Shown piece after piece: positions 27,097 through 36,955 of a DNA stretch of 42,248 nucleotides. The position numbers and the translations under genes were made by a program. The number at the start of each line of letters is the position of its first letter. Positions within the stretch are counted from its first letter, which is position 1. The notes under the pieces were generated by a model. That model saw only the letters and a program-made list of their open reading frames with translations, was not told the origin of the DNA and searched no databases. Where the stretch lies: the NCBI GenBank assembly GCA_020851255.1, contig JADZDA010000046.1, positions 1-42,248 on the forward strand, in the 5' to 3' direction. Origin of the DNA: Burkholderiales bacterium (GTDB lineage Bacteria; Pseudomonadota; Gammaproteobacteria; Burkholderiales; Casimicrobiaceae).

Positions 27097-27723
27097 TCAG
27101 AACTTCCCGAGCGCCGCCATGCGCACGCCGAACGTGTTCAGGATGTCGGGCTGACGCAAGGACTCGTTCAGGCGCGCGAGCCGACCGCACAGATCCGCCG
27201 CGATCGCGCTCGCATCGAGCAATCGCTCGCTCGCGTCCCGGAGGCGCGCATCCGATTCACCGATGGACCGCCCGATCGGCAGCCGGCTGAAAAGGTCGCG
27301 GACCGCGTTCGTACCCAGGAACCTGACCGCCTGGCCTATGCCGTTCACCGGCTGCTGCAGCCCATACGCCGGCGAGTTGACCGCCGCCAGCAGCCGCGCG
27401 GTGACCGCCGGTTCACCGGCGATGATCTCGGCGAGCTCGCGCGAGCTCCCGTGCTGCAGGCATTCGGGTGACAACAGGCGCGGCAGCGCCGGCGACGGCA
27501 GCGCGATGCGGCCCGGCGCCGCCGGTGGTGCCGGGAGACTGCCCGGCCCCGGACCCGCGGGTCCGGGTTCCGGGGCGGCCGAGTCGCGCGATGCCGAGAG
27601 GCCGGGCGTGGCGCGGGACGCCGGACGCGCAGGCTCGCGCGCCTTCCGCCGGCGTGCAACGATCACGGCGACAGCGACGGCGATGGCCGCGCTCGCGACG
27701 GCGGCCAGAAGGGCGGCAATCAT
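27097..27723 (-). CDS. Membrane-anchored HDOD-domain protein, apparently C-terminally truncated
   Basis: N-terminal TM; RELAEIIAGEPAVTARLLAAVNSPAYGLQQPVNGIGQAVRFLGTNAVRDLFSRL. Confidence 0.78.
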   Translation of the reverse strand: MIAALLAAVASAAIAVAVAVIVARRRKAREPARPASRATPGLSASRDSAAPEPGPAGPGPGSLPAPPAAPGRIALPSPALPRLLSPECLQHGSSRELAEIIAGEPAVTARLLAAVNSPAYGLQQPVNGIGQAVRFLGTNAVRDLFSRLPIGRSIGESDARLRDASERLLDASAIAADLCGRLARLNESLRQPDILNTFGVRMAALGKF

Positions 27724-27797
27724 GACGGGGACCTTCCTGGGGGACGCCGGGTTCGGCTGCGGGGACGCGGAGGGGCGCGGAGGGGCGCGGAGGGAGC

Positions 27798-28736
27798 TCA
27801 GGCCCACCAGTACCGCAGCAGATGGAAGAAGACCGGCGCGGCGAAGACGATCGAGTCCATCCGGTCGAGCATCCCGCCGTGGCCCTCGATCAGCGTGCCC
27901 CAGTCCTTGACGCCGCGGTCGCGCTTGATCGCCGACATCACGAGACCGCCCAGGAATCCCATCGCGTTGACGACGAGCGCCATCGCCGCCGCCTGCCACG
28001 GCGTGAACGGCGTCACCCACCACAGCGCCGCGCCCAGCGCCGTCGCACTGGCGACCCCGCCGATCAGTCCCTCGACGGTCTTCGACGGCGAGAGCTCGGG
28101 CGCGACCTTCGTGCGGCCCAGGAGCTTGCCCCAGACGTACTGCAGCACGTCCGACGACTGCACGACGATCACGAGCCACGCGATCAGCAGCAGACCGTCC
28201 CCGCCGGGGATCGCGAGCGTGGTCAACGCCGGCACGTACGAGATACCGTACACCGTGAGCATCACCGCGTACTGGACTTTCGCGGCGCGCTCGAGGAAGC
28301 GGCGCGTGTCCCTGCCGAACGCCGCGAAGATCGGCAGCAGCAGGAACGCGTAGACCGGGATCATCACCGAGTAGAGGCCGTACCAGCCGATCGCGACCAG
28401 CGCGTACTGCAGCGGGAGCACGACGAAGAACGTCGCGGCGAGCACCGCGTGGTCGGACGGCCGCGTGTAGACGAGCGAGACGAATTCGCGCAGCGCGAGG
28501 AACGAGACCGCGGCGAACAGGACGACGACGCCCGCCTTCCCGAACGCGAACGCCACGCCCAGCACGACGACCATCGCCCACCAGGCGTTCACGCGCGCGA
28601 TCAGGTTGTCGATGGTCGGGTGCTGCCCGCCGTCGGCGACCTTCCACTTGAGGACGAAGCCGGCGACCGAGGCGACGACGAGCACGCCGAACACACCGGC
28701 GAACAGCGCCGCCATCGGGGAGAGGGTGATCGTCAT
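27798..28736 (-). CDS. cdsA: Phosphatidate cytidylyltransferase
   Basis: SDVLQYVWGKLLGRTKVAPELSPSKTVEGLIGGV signature; multi-TM. Confidence 0.95.
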   Translation of the reverse strand: MTITLSPMAALFAGVFGVLVVASVAGFVLKWKVADGGQHPTIDNLIARVNAWWAMVVVLGVAFAFGKAGVVVLFAAVSFLALREFVSLVYTRPSDHAVLAATFFVVLPLQYALVAIGWYGLYSVMIPVYAFLLLPIFAAFGRDTRRFLERAAKVQYAVMLTVYGISYVPALTTLAIPGGDGLLLIAWLVIVVQSSDVLQYVWGKLLGRTKVAPELSPSKTVEGLIGGVASATALGAALWWVTPFTPWQAAAMALVVNAMGFLGGLVMSAIKRDRGVKDWGTLIEGHGGMLDRMDSIVFAAPVFFHLLRYWWA

Positions 28737-28761
28737 CGCCGCGGGTCCCGCGCGGTCCGGC

Positions 28762-29406
28762 TCATTCGCGCGGCGGGCACAGCGCCGCGAGCGCGTCGCG
28801 CGCCCGGCCGAGGTAGGCGTCCTTCGGTTCGCCGGCCGCGATCCGCACCGGTACGCCGAACGTGAGCGTGCACAACAGCGGAACCGGTATCGCCGCGCCC
28901 TTGGGCATCACGCGGTTGAGGTTCTCGATCCACACCGGAACCGCCGGCACGTCCGGCCGCCGGCTCGCGAGATGCCAGAGCCCGGACTTGAACGGCAGCA
29001 GCGACTCGTCGGTCGTGTTGCGCGTACCTTCGGGGAACAGGATCAGCGACGCGCCCCGGTCGAGCGCGGCCGCCATGATCGCGACCGGATCCTCGCCGGG
29101 CGTGGCGCGCGTGCGATCGAGGGTCACGCCGTCGAAGACGTCGTGGATCACGAACCGGCGCAGCGCCGAGGTGTCCCAGTAGTCGCTCCCGGCGACCGGC
29201 CGTGTCGCGTGGCGCAGCAGCGGCGGCAGCGACGCGTAGATCAGCACGAAGTCGCCGTGGCTCGTGTGATTGCCGTAGTAGATCCGCTGCTCGGGCACCG
29301 GCGCGCAGCCCTTCCACAGCGCGCGGGCGCCGGTGAGCGCGCGCGCGAACGCGCAGATCGCCCACCCGACGACACCGGCGGCGATCCGGCGCACGGGACC
29401 GATCAC
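28762..29406 (-). CDS. 1-acyl-sn-glycerol-3-phosphate acyltransferase family (PlsC-like)
   Basis: YYGNHTSHGDFVLIY (NHxxxxD) and LILFPEGTRNTTDES; GTG start overlapping upstream stop. Confidence 0.92.
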   Translation of the reverse strand: MIGPVRRIAAGVVGWAICAFARALTGARALWKGCAPVPEQRIYYGNHTSHGDFVLIYASLPPLLRHATRPVAGSDYWDTSALRRFVIHDVFDGVTLDRTRATPGEDPVAIMAAALDRGASLILFPEGTRNTTDESLLPFKSGLWHLASRRPDVPAVPVWIENLNRVMPKGAAIPVPLLCTLTFGVPVRIAAGEPKDAYLGRARDALAALCPPRE

Positions 29407-30023
29407 CGGACGGCGTCGCGCGCGTGGGCGACGCCCGCGCGGACGCGATTGACGATGTTCCACGCGATCGCCGCCGCGATCGCCGGCATCGCCCAGGCGA
29501 GCCATGATGGTGTCGCGCCGCCCGCCCCGATCCACAATCCCAGTGCACCGAACACGAACGCGCGGTCGCTCTTGCCCATCGGGCCGTCGTAGCGGCGCGG
29601 CGCGCCGACCATCGGCCCCAGCGCACCCGCCATCTCCGAGACGATCGCGAGCACGACGACCGATCCGACGCCCGCCCAGCCGAACGGCGCGACCAGCGCG
29701 AACGGCACGGTCAGCGCGGTGTCGGCGAGCACGTCGCAGAGTTCGTTCAGGTAGGCGCCCAGCGCCGACCGCTGGCCGTGCTCGCGCGCGAGCATGCCGT
29801 CGACCGCGTTCATCGCCATCCGCAGGAACAGCCAGACGGGGAGCAGCAGGAACGGCCAGCGCTCGTCGGCTCTCCAGGCGACGAAACCGCCGGCGGCGAC
29901 CGAGACCGCGAGCGTCGCGATCGTCACCTGGTTCGCGGTGACGCCGGCCGCGGCGAGCCGCGCGACGCCCGGACGCAGCAGCGCCTGGAACCGCGGCTTC
30001 AGGTCGTAGAGCGTGCCGGACAT
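29403..30023 (-). CDS. CDP-alcohol phosphatidyltransferase family protein
   Basis: NAVDGMLAREHGQRSALGAYLNELCDVLADTA (variant of DG(x)2AR(x)8G(x)3D(x)3D). Confidence 0.93.
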   Translation of the reverse strand: MSGTLYDLKPRFQALLRPGVARLAAAGVTANQVTIATLAVSVAAGGFVAWRADERWPFLLLPVWLFLRMAMNAVDGMLAREHGQRSALGAYLNELCDVLADTALTVPFALVAPFGWAGVGSVVVLAIVSEMAGALGPMVGAPRRYDGPMGKSDRAFVFGALGLWIGAGGATPSWLAWAMPAIAAAIAWNIVNRVRAGVAHARDAVR

Positions 30024-30045
30024 GGGGTCGGGGCGCGGCCGGACG

Positions 30046-31524
30046 TCAGATCAGCAGCAGCGTCGCCAACCCGAGGAAGATGAAAAAGCCGCCCGAATCG
30101 GTGACCGCGGTGATCAGCACCGACGATCCGACCGCCGGATCGCGGCCGAAACGCAGCATCGTCATTGGTATCAGCACGCCCATCATCGCGGCCAGGATCA
30201 GGTTGAGCGACATCGCGAGCACCATGACCAGCCCCAGCGCGAAATCCTTGTAGAGCAGCATCGCGACCAACCCCATCACCCCGCCCCAGATGACGCCGTT
30301 GAGCAGCGCGACCTGGATCTCCTTGCGGATCAACTTGTCGGCGTGCTCGCGCGTGACCTGCCCCAGCGCGACCGCGCGGACGATCATCGTGATCGTCTGG
30401 TTGCCGGAGTTCCCGCCGATGCCCGCCACGATCGGCATCAGCGCGGCCAGCGCGACCAGCTTCTCGATCGATCCCTCGAACACGCCGACGACGCGCGAGG
30501 CGATGAACGCGGTGACGAGGTTGATCGCGAGCCACGCCCACCGGTTCCGGAACGACTTCCACACCGACGCGAAGACGTCCTCCTCCTCGCGCAGGCCCGC
30601 CTGCGCGAGCATCTCCTCCTCGCCGCGCGCGCGCACGAAGTCGAGGACCTCGTCGACGGTGACGCGTCCGACCAGCCGGTCGTTGGTGTCGACGACCGGA
30701 GCCGAAACGAGGTCGTAGCGCTCGAACGCGCTGGCCGCGACGTCGGCGTTCTCGTGCTGCAGCAGTTTCACCACCGGTTCGCGCATCAGGTCGCCGACGG
30801 ACCGGTCCGGATCGTTGACGATCAGCGTCGCGATCGGCAGCACGCCCAGGAGCCTCTCGTCGCGGTCGACGACGAACACCTGGTCGGTCTGCGACGGCAG
30901 CTCGTCGAAGCGCCGCAGGTAGCGGAGCACGACCTCGAGCGTCACGTCGGGGCGGACCTGGACGTCCTCGAAATCCATCAGCGCGCCGACCATGTCCTCT
31001 TCGAACGACATCGCCGCGCGCAACTGCTCGCGCTCCTCGATCGGCAGGCCCTGGATGACGTCGTCCATGACCTCCTGCGGGAGGTCCTCGGCGATCGCCG
31101 CGAGCTCGTCGGCTTCCAGCGTCTCGGCCGCCGCGACGAGTTCGTCGGTGTCCATCGACGAGATCAGCGACTCGCGGACCGCGTCGCTCACCTCGACCAG
31201 GATCTCGCCGTCGCGCTCGGCGGACTTGACCAGGTCCCACAGGTAGATCCGCTCGTCGAGCGGGAGCGCCTCGAGGATGTAGGCGATGTCGGCCGGGTGG
31301 AGCCGGTCGAGCTTCCTCTGGAGCTGCGCGCGGTTCTGCCGGGTGACCAGGCTCTCGACCAGCTCCGCCTTGCCCGAGGCCGGGGCATGCGCCGCCTGCT
31401 CGTGGACCAGCCCCTCGACCAGCCGGTTCTTGCGCAGGAGCGCCGTCACCTCGAGCAGCGCGTCCTCGATGCGCTCGCGCCGCTCGCCGCGGTCGGCCGC
31501 TTCGGTGTCGGCGGTTTCCTGCAT
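30046..31524 (-). CDS. mgtE: Magnesium transporter MgtE
   Basis: MgtE N domain LHPADIAYILEALPLDERIYLWDLV; CBS domains; GIGGNSGNQTITMIVRA. Confidence 0.97.
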   Translation of the reverse strand: MQETADTEAADRGERRERIEDALLEVTALLRKNRLVEGLVHEQAAHAPASGKAELVESLVTRQNRAQLQRKLDRLHPADIAYILEALPLDERIYLWDLVKSAERDGEILVEVSDAVRESLISSMDTDELVAAAETLEADELAAIAEDLPQEVMDDVIQGLPIEEREQLRAAMSFEEDMVGALMDFEDVQVRPDVTLEVVLRYLRRFDELPSQTDQVFVVDRDERLLGVLPIATLIVNDPDRSVGDLMREPVVKLLQHENADVAASAFERYDLVSAPVVDTNDRLVGRVTVDEVLDFVRARGEEEMLAQAGLREEEDVFASVWKSFRNRWAWLAINLVTAFIASRVVGVFEGSIEKLVALAALMPIVAGIGGNSGNQTITMIVRAVALGQVTREHADKLIRKEIQVALLNGVIWGGVMGLVAMLLYKDFALGLVMVLAMSLNLILAAMMGVLIPMTMLRFGRDPAVGSSVLITAVTDSGGFFIFLGLATLLLI

Positions 31525-31638
31525 CGCGGGGACGAAGAGACGGGGTCGAGAAAAAGGGGCCAGAGTTCCGTCGCGATTCTACGCGCCACCCCCCGCCCCG
31601 GCGAGGCCGCCCGGCCCCGGACGCGCGACGCCGCGCGG

Positions 31639-32910
31639 TCAGCGCGACGCCATCGACGGTGACGACATCGAATCGCCGGTCGTCGCGAACAGGCGCGCGC
31701 CTTCGAAGATCGCCGCCGCGAGCCGCCGGCCGCCGATGCGCAGGTGGCGCTTGAGGGCGAAGTCGAACGACAGCGCGTCATGCCCGCGCAGCGCGCGCAG
31801 CGGCTCGACCAGGGCCGGGTCGAGCCAACCGTCGTCGGCGAGAGCCCGGGGCGAGGTCAGCGGCAGGATCGCCGGCAACGGGTAATCGGATCCGTTCACC
31901 AGGCGCCCCGCCCAGTCCCCGCCCTCGACGCCGCGTTCGAGCACGCGCGCGAGCGGCGCCCCGGCGCGGGCGGACTGCGTCAGCGCCGACAGGTCGCCCC
32001 AGAGCCGGCCCGCGTGCGCCGGCTCGTCCATCAGCCGCTCGAACAGCGCGAAGTTCGGCACCGCCGGTCCCCCGGCGCCCCGGTCGAGGTCGGGCGAGGC
32101 ACCCATCGACGCGCAGTGCGCGACCACGACGGTGACGCCGTGCTCGAGCGGGCGCCTCAGTCGCAGCGGATTGCCCAGCGCGTCGTCGCCGGGCGCCGCG
32201 CGCTGCGTACCCGCGTGCGTGATCAGCGGCAGGCGGGCACCGGCGAGCGCCTGGTAGTACGCGTCGCACGCGGGCGACGCCGGGTCGATGCCCTGCGCCG
32301 AGGGGATCCACTTGACCGCGACCGCGCCCCCGCGCCGGACGCGCTCCAGTTCGGCGAGCGCGTCGACGCGCGCCGGGTGCACCGAGGCCGCCCAGAGGAA
32401 CCGGCCGGGCGCGCGCGCGGCGACGCGGGCGACGAAATCGTTGCCCACGCGCAGATGCGTGCGCGCCGGATCCGCGCGGCCGGCCGCGTCGTGCCACGCG
32501 TCCAGTGCGAGCAGCAGGCAGCGCGCGCCCGGGGGCATCGCCTCGGCGAGCGCGACCAGGCGCTCGACGTAGCCGGCGTCGAACGCGCGCTCCGGCGCGC
32601 ACGCGGCGTTCGCCAGCACCGTCCGCTGCAGCGCGCCGATCGGCCAGCGGAGCGACCCCCGGCCGCCGTCGAACGCGACGTCCCGGTCGCCGCCGTCACC
32701 GGTGCCGAACACGTGGACGTGCGCATCGAGCAGCCGTGCCGCGTCGACGCCCTCGTACGCGTCGCGCAGCAGCGCCCGGACCGCGGTCGCGCCCGGCAGT
32801 CCTCCGAGGCAGGGGTTGACGAAGCCCTGTTCGGGCCAGGTCCAGGCGGCCGCACCGGCCGCGATCAGCGTCCCGCCGGCGGCGATCGCGCGACGTCGTG
32901 TCCAGCGCAT
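31639..32910 (-). CDS. Amidohydrolase family (Amidohydro_2-like) protein with N-terminal signal
   Basis: MRWTRRRAIAAGGTLIAAGAAAW; LLDAHVHVFGTGDGG; RLPLITHAGTQRA; VVVAHCASMG; NGSDYPLPAI. Confidence 0.83.
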   Translation of the reverse strand: MRWTRRRAIAAGGTLIAAGAAAWTWPEQGFVNPCLGGLPGATAVRALLRDAYEGVDAARLLDAHVHVFGTGDGGDRDVAFDGGRGSLRWPIGALQRTVLANAACAPERAFDAGYVERLVALAEAMPPGARCLLLALDAWHDAAGRADPARTHLRVGNDFVARVAARAPGRFLWAASVHPARVDALAELERVRRGGAVAVKWIPSAQGIDPASPACDAYYQALAGARLPLITHAGTQRAAPGDDALGNPLRLRRPLEHGVTVVVAHCASMGASPDLDRGAGGPAVPNFALFERLMDEPAHAGRLWGDLSALTQSARAGAPLARVLERGVEGGDWAGRLVNGSDYPLPAILPLTSPRALADDGWLDPALVEPLRALRGHDALSFDFALKRHLRIGGRRLAAAIFEGARLFATTGDSMSSPSMASR

Positions 32911-32989
32911 GGCTGCTATGATCGCAGAAGCGCGGCGCGCGATGCACCCGCGGCGCGCCGGGCACGCCGCGACGCGGGGAGGCGGGGCG

Positions 32990-34399
32990 ATGGGCGAGAC
33001 GGTCACGTTGCCGCTGTGGACGTTCGTGGTCCTCGCATGCCTGGCCGCCTGGGCCGCGCTGGTCTTCGTGTTCGCCCCGGGCGTCCGCTGGTTCTTCCGC
33101 CGGCGCGTCAACGCCGTCATGAAGAGTGTCGGCGAACGGCTGCAGATCGAGCTGCCGTCGTTCAAGCTAACGCGCCGCGACGTCCTGATCGACCGGTTGC
33201 TCAACGACCCGAAGGTGCTCGCCGCGGCCGCGGCGCACGCAGCGCAGTCGGGCGAGGACCGGACGGCGGTCGGCGGCCGGATCGCGCGCTACGCCCGCGA
33301 GATCGTCCCGTCGTTCAACGCCTACCTGTACTTCCGGATCGGCTACGCGCTCGCGCGCGCGACGGCCCGGCTGCTCTACCGCGTGCGCATCGGTTATTTC
33401 GACGAGGAATCGATCCGCCGCGTCGACCGCAAGTCGACGATCGTCTTCGTCGTCAACCACCGCAGCAACATGGACTACGTGCTGGTCGCGTTCCTCGCGG
33501 CCGAGCACGCGGCGCTCTCGTACGCGGTCGGCGAGTGGGCGCGGGTCTGGCCGCTGCAGCAGCTCATCCGGTCGATGGGGGCGTTCTTCGTGCGCCGCAA
33601 CTCGGGCGATCCGCTCTACCGGACCGTGCTCGCGCGCTACGTGCAGATGGCCGCCGAGGGCGGCGTGACCCAGGCGGTGTTCCCCGAGGGCGGCCTCACG
33701 ATCGACGGGAAGCTGCGCGCGCCGCGCTTCGGGCTCGTCGACTACATGCTCAAGACCTTCGACGAGCGCGGCGAGCGCGACCTGGTCTTCATCCCGGTCG
33801 GCATCAACTACGACCGCGTACTGGAAGACCGCAGCCAGCTCCTGAAACTCCATCCGGATCGTCCGCGCGCCGGACGGTGGCGGGCGCTGCGCACGACGCT
33901 CGGCTTCGCCGGCGCGAATCTGTGGCTGATGCTGACCGGTCGCTGGCACCGCTACGGCTACGCGTGCGTCAACTTCGGCACGCCGATGTCGATGCGCGCG
34001 TACGTCGGCGAGCGCCGCGTGCACTTCCCCGCGCTGGACGACGCGGCGCGGCGCGCCGAGACGACCGAGGTCGCGGCGCGGCTCATGCGCGCGATCGGCT
34101 CGGTCGTGCCGGTGCTGCCGGTATCGCTGGTGGCGAGCCTGCTGGTCCGGGACCCGGCGCGCACCTGGTCGGAGCTCGAGCTCAAGGCGGCCGCGCACGC
34201 GCGCACGCACGCGCTCGAAGCACGCGGCGCGCACCTCTACATTCCGAGGCAGGACCACGACTACGCGTTCGGCGTCGGCCTGCGGATGCTGACGCTGAGA
34301 CGGATCGTCGTCGAATCCGACGGCCTGTACCGTCCCGCGGACGGCGAGCTCGACGTGCTCGCGTACTACGCGAACGCGATCACGCACCTGGACGGCTGA
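32990..34399 (+). CDS. Glycerol-3-phosphate/1-acylglycerol-3-phosphate acyltransferase-like (PlsB/PlsC superfamily)
   Basis: FVVNHRSNMDYVLVAF, GAFFVRRNSGDPLYRTVLARYVQ, TQAVFPEGGLTIDGKLRAPRFGLVDYML, VFIPVGINYDRVLED. Confidence 0.92.
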   Translation: MGETVTLPLWTFVVLACLAAWAALVFVFAPGVRWFFRRRVNAVMKSVGERLQIELPSFKLTRRDVLIDRLLNDPKVLAAAAAHAAQSGEDRTAVGGRIARYAREIVPSFNAYLYFRIGYALARATARLLYRVRIGYFDEESIRRVDRKSTIVFVVNHRSNMDYVLVAFLAAEHAALSYAVGEWARVWPLQQLIRSMGAFFVRRNSGDPLYRTVLARYVQMAAEGGVTQAVFPEGGLTIDGKLRAPRFGLVDYMLKTFDERGERDLVFIPVGINYDRVLEDRSQLLKLHPDRPRAGRWRALRTTLGFAGANLWLMLTGRWHRYGYACVNFGTPMSMRAYVGERRVHFPALDDAARRAETTEVAARLMRAIGSVVPVLPVSLVASLLVRDPARTWSELELKAAAHARTHALEARGAHLYIPRQDHDYAFGVGLRMLTLRRIVVESDGLYRPADGELDVLAYYANAITHLDG

Positions 34400-34464
34400 A
34401 GCGGCTGAAGCAGCGGCGGGCGCGGATCGCGCGGCGGCGGGCGAGGGTCTGCTACGCTGACGGC

Positions 34465-35340
34465 ATGTCCAGACGCGTACGCGGCCCCGCAGGCGTCGTG
34501 CCCGGCGTGCTCGCGGTGCTCTGCACCGTCGCCGGGTGCGCGCCGCTGCCGGCGCAGCCGCCGGCGCCCGCGATCGCGATCGTCACGGCCGCGCCGGGGA
34601 TCCTCGCCTCGCGCGCACCGATCGTGTTGCTGGGCGAAGTCCACGACAACGCGGTCCAGCACGCGATGCGGCTCGACGCGTTCCGCGCGATCCTCGCCGC
34701 CGGCGCCCGGCCGGCGCTCCTGATGGAGCAGTTCGACCGTGAGAAGCAGGACGACCTGGACCGTGCGCGGCGCGGTCCGGACGGATCGCACGTCGACGCG
34801 GACGCGCTCGTGCGCGCCGCGGCGAGCGCGGGCAGCGGCTGGGACTGGGCGCACTACAAGCCGTTCCTCGCGCTCGCGCTGGAGCACGATCTGCCGATCG
34901 TCGCGGCGAACGTCTCGCGCAGGGACGCGTTCCGGATCGCGATGGACGGCCTCGCCGGCGCCGGATTCGACGCGGACGTTCCGGCCGACATCGCCGGGCG
35001 CCAGACCGAGCAGATCGTGAACTCGCACTGCGACACCGTGGACGCCGCGCAGGGACGGAAGATGGCCGACGCCCAGATCGCGCGCGACCAGTTCATGGCA
35101 CGCTCGGTCGGCCGCTGGCGCGACCGCGGCGTCGTGCTGCTCGCCGGCAACGGGCACGTGCGCCGCGACATCGGCGTGGCGCGCTGGCTGGATCCCGCGC
35201 TCGCGTCGCGCGCGATCGCCGTCGGCCTGATCGAGGAAGGCGACCTCTCGCCCGGCGAGTTCGACGGCACGGTCGTGACGCCGCGCCAGCCGCGCGAGGA
35301 TCCCTGCATCGCGCTCAGGGCGCGGCACCGGCGGGGTTGA
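34465..35340 (+). CDS. ChaN family lipoprotein (haem-binding uptake, Tiki-like fold)
   Basis: Lipobox VAGCAP; IVLLGEVHDNAVQHAMRLDAFRAILAAGARPALLMEQFDREKQDDLD; VVLLAGNGHVRRDIGVARWL. Confidence 0.9.
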   Translation: MSRRVRGPAGVVPGVLAVLCTVAGCAPLPAQPPAPAIAIVTAAPGILASRAPIVLLGEVHDNAVQHAMRLDAFRAILAAGARPALLMEQFDREKQDDLDRARRGPDGSHVDADALVRAAASAGSGWDWAHYKPFLALALEHDLPIVAANVSRRDAFRIAMDGLAGAGFDADVPADIAGRQTEQIVNSHCDTVDAAQGRKMADAQIARDQFMARSVGRWRDRGVVLLAGNGHVRRDIGVARWLDPALASRAIAVGLIEEGDLSPGEFDGTVVTPRQPREDPCIALRARHRRG

Positions 35341-35367
35341 CCGCCGGCGCCCCGCGATCCGCCGGAC

Positions 35368-36033
35368 TCAGCGGACCTTCCGGATCGTCACCTTGCCGAC
35401 CGGCACCGGATTGCCGTCGCGCACGAACATCGGCGCGCGGTTGAGCGCGGTCGGAACGAACGGCCGCTGCTCGATCTTGGTCGCCGTGTAGGTCGTCGCG
35501 GCGTTGGTGCCCGAGTCCCACGCGTAGAGCGGCATCGTCTCGGAGTCGATCCAGCGGCCGTCGCGCTTGAGCGACACGGCGGTCACGCCGGTGAACCAGT
35601 CGGGCGACGGGGCGACCATCTGCGCGAACGACACCATCGGGTGCTCGTCGTCGGCCTCGAACTGCGCCGACACCTCGCCGCCGGAGATGCGCACCGGCGA
35701 GAGCATGAACACGCTCCCGACCGCTCCCTGGTCCTGCGCACCGGCGATCTCGCGGTCGAACGGCATCGTCTTGCCCTTCTGCGACAGCGTCTCCAGCCCG
35801 GGCGTGGCGATCGCGCCGTCGGCGAACAGCCGGTAGCCGGCGGAATGCGCGGCGCCGATGCCCGGCGAGAAGTGCGCGACGTCGCCCGGCCAGGCGGCCG
35901 GGTGCGTCGCTTCGTTCCAGATCCGCTCGACCTTGATCTCGTAGAGCGCGTTGGACGGCGTGAGCGTGCCCGCCTGGGCGGCGGCGGTGAATCCGATGGC
36001 CGCGGCGAGCGCGAGCCTGGCGATGCCATGCAT
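35368..36033 (-). CDS. Exported spondin-domain protein
   Basis: Signal peptide; PAAWPGDVAHFSPGIGAAHSAGYRLFADGAIATPGLETLSQKG.. ; VAPSPDWFTGVTAVSL..WDSGTNAATTY. Confidence 0.88.
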   Translation of the reverse strand: MHGIARLALAAAIGFTAAAQAGTLTPSNALYEIKVERIWNEATHPAAWPGDVAHFSPGIGAAHSAGYRLFADGAIATPGLETLSQKGKTMPFDREIAGAQDQGAVGSVFMLSPVRISGGEVSAQFEADDEHPMVSFAQMVAPSPDWFTGVTAVSLKRDGRWIDSETMPLYAWDSGTNAATTYTATKIEQRPFVPTALNRAPMFVRDGNPVPVGKVTIRKVR

Positions 36034-36189
36034 GAGTGTCTCCTCGGGGTGGACGATCCGTTTCGCGCGGCGGCGGGGGTGTTCCACCGGGATCCGCGCG
36101 CTCGCCCGGAATCGGGCGCTGCGTCCATCGGTCGTGCGGGAGCGCGCGGCCTTACGCGCCGGTGGCCGGCGCCGGCCCGCTACAGCCTG

Positions 36190-36891
36190 TCAGGGCAAGG
36201 CGGCCGACGGCATCCGCGCCAGGATCGTCGCGACGCGGCCGTCCATGTACTCGGACCCGGGATTGCGCTCGAACCGCCGCGGCGAGGGGACCATCGCCGC
36301 GAGCCGCGCCGCCTGCTCGGCGGAGAGCTGCGCGGCGGACAGGTTGTAGTAGCGGCGCGCCGCCGCCTCGGCGCCGAAGACGCCGTTGCCCCACTCGATG
36401 ACGTTGAGATAGATCTCGTAGATCCGCTGCTTGGACAGGATCGCCTCCAGCATCGCGGCGATGATCGCCTCCTCGCCCTTGCGCAGCCAGCTCTTCGACG
36501 GCGACAGGAACAGGTTCTTGGCGAGCTGCTGCGTGATCGTCGAGCCGCCGGCGACCACGCGCCCCTTCTGGAGGTTCTTCTCGCGCGCCTTCGCGATCCC
36601 CTCCCAGTCGAATCCCGAGTGATCGACGAACTTCGCGTCCTCGGCGGCGATCACCGCGCGCTTCAGGTGGTTCGAGATCCGCGCGTAGGGCACCCACTGG
36701 GTGCGGATCGTCGCCGCCGGATTCTTCTCGCGCAACTCGGCGAGCCGCTGCGCCATGAAGGCGGTCTCGCGCGGCGGCTGCCACCGGTACCAGACGATCC
36801 AGGCGGCGAAGTACGCCTGCACGAGGAGGAAGACGGCGGCGAGCGCGAACAGCGCGCGCAGCACCCAGCGACCGGCGGACGCGCGGGCCAT
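36190..36891 (-). CDS. mtgA: Monofunctional biosynthetic peptidoglycan transglycosylase
   Basis: AVIAAEDAKFVDHSGFDWEGI..VVAGGSTITQQLAKNLFLSPSKSWLRKGEEAIIAAMLEAILSKQRIYEIYLNVIEWGNGVFGAEAAARRYY. Confidence 0.97.
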   Translation of the reverse strand: MARASAGRWVLRALFALAAVFLLVQAYFAAWIVWYRWQPPRETAFMAQRLAELREKNPAATIRTQWVPYARISNHLKRAVIAAEDAKFVDHSGFDWEGIAKAREKNLQKGRVVAGGSTITQQLAKNLFLSPSKSWLRKGEEAIIAAMLEAILSKQRIYEIYLNVIEWGNGVFGAEAAARRYYNLSAAQLSAEQAARLAAMVPSPRRFERNPGSEYMDGRVATILARMPSAALP

Positions 36892-36955
36892 CGACGCGCC
36901 GCTCAGCGCGCGAGCCGGCGCGGACGCCGTGGCCGCGCACTCCCGGTGCGCACAC

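Noticed and set aside
27761-27794. Short GGGGCGCGGA-type tandem repeat between the HDOD gene and cdsA
   Set aside because: Fewer than four imperfect units in GC-rich spacer; no evidence of function.
31744-35340. 1198-aa plus-strand ORF
   Set aside because: Only the final 291 aa (ChaN lipoprotein from 34465) are coding; upstream it is antisense to the amidohydrolase and out of frame with the acyltransferase.
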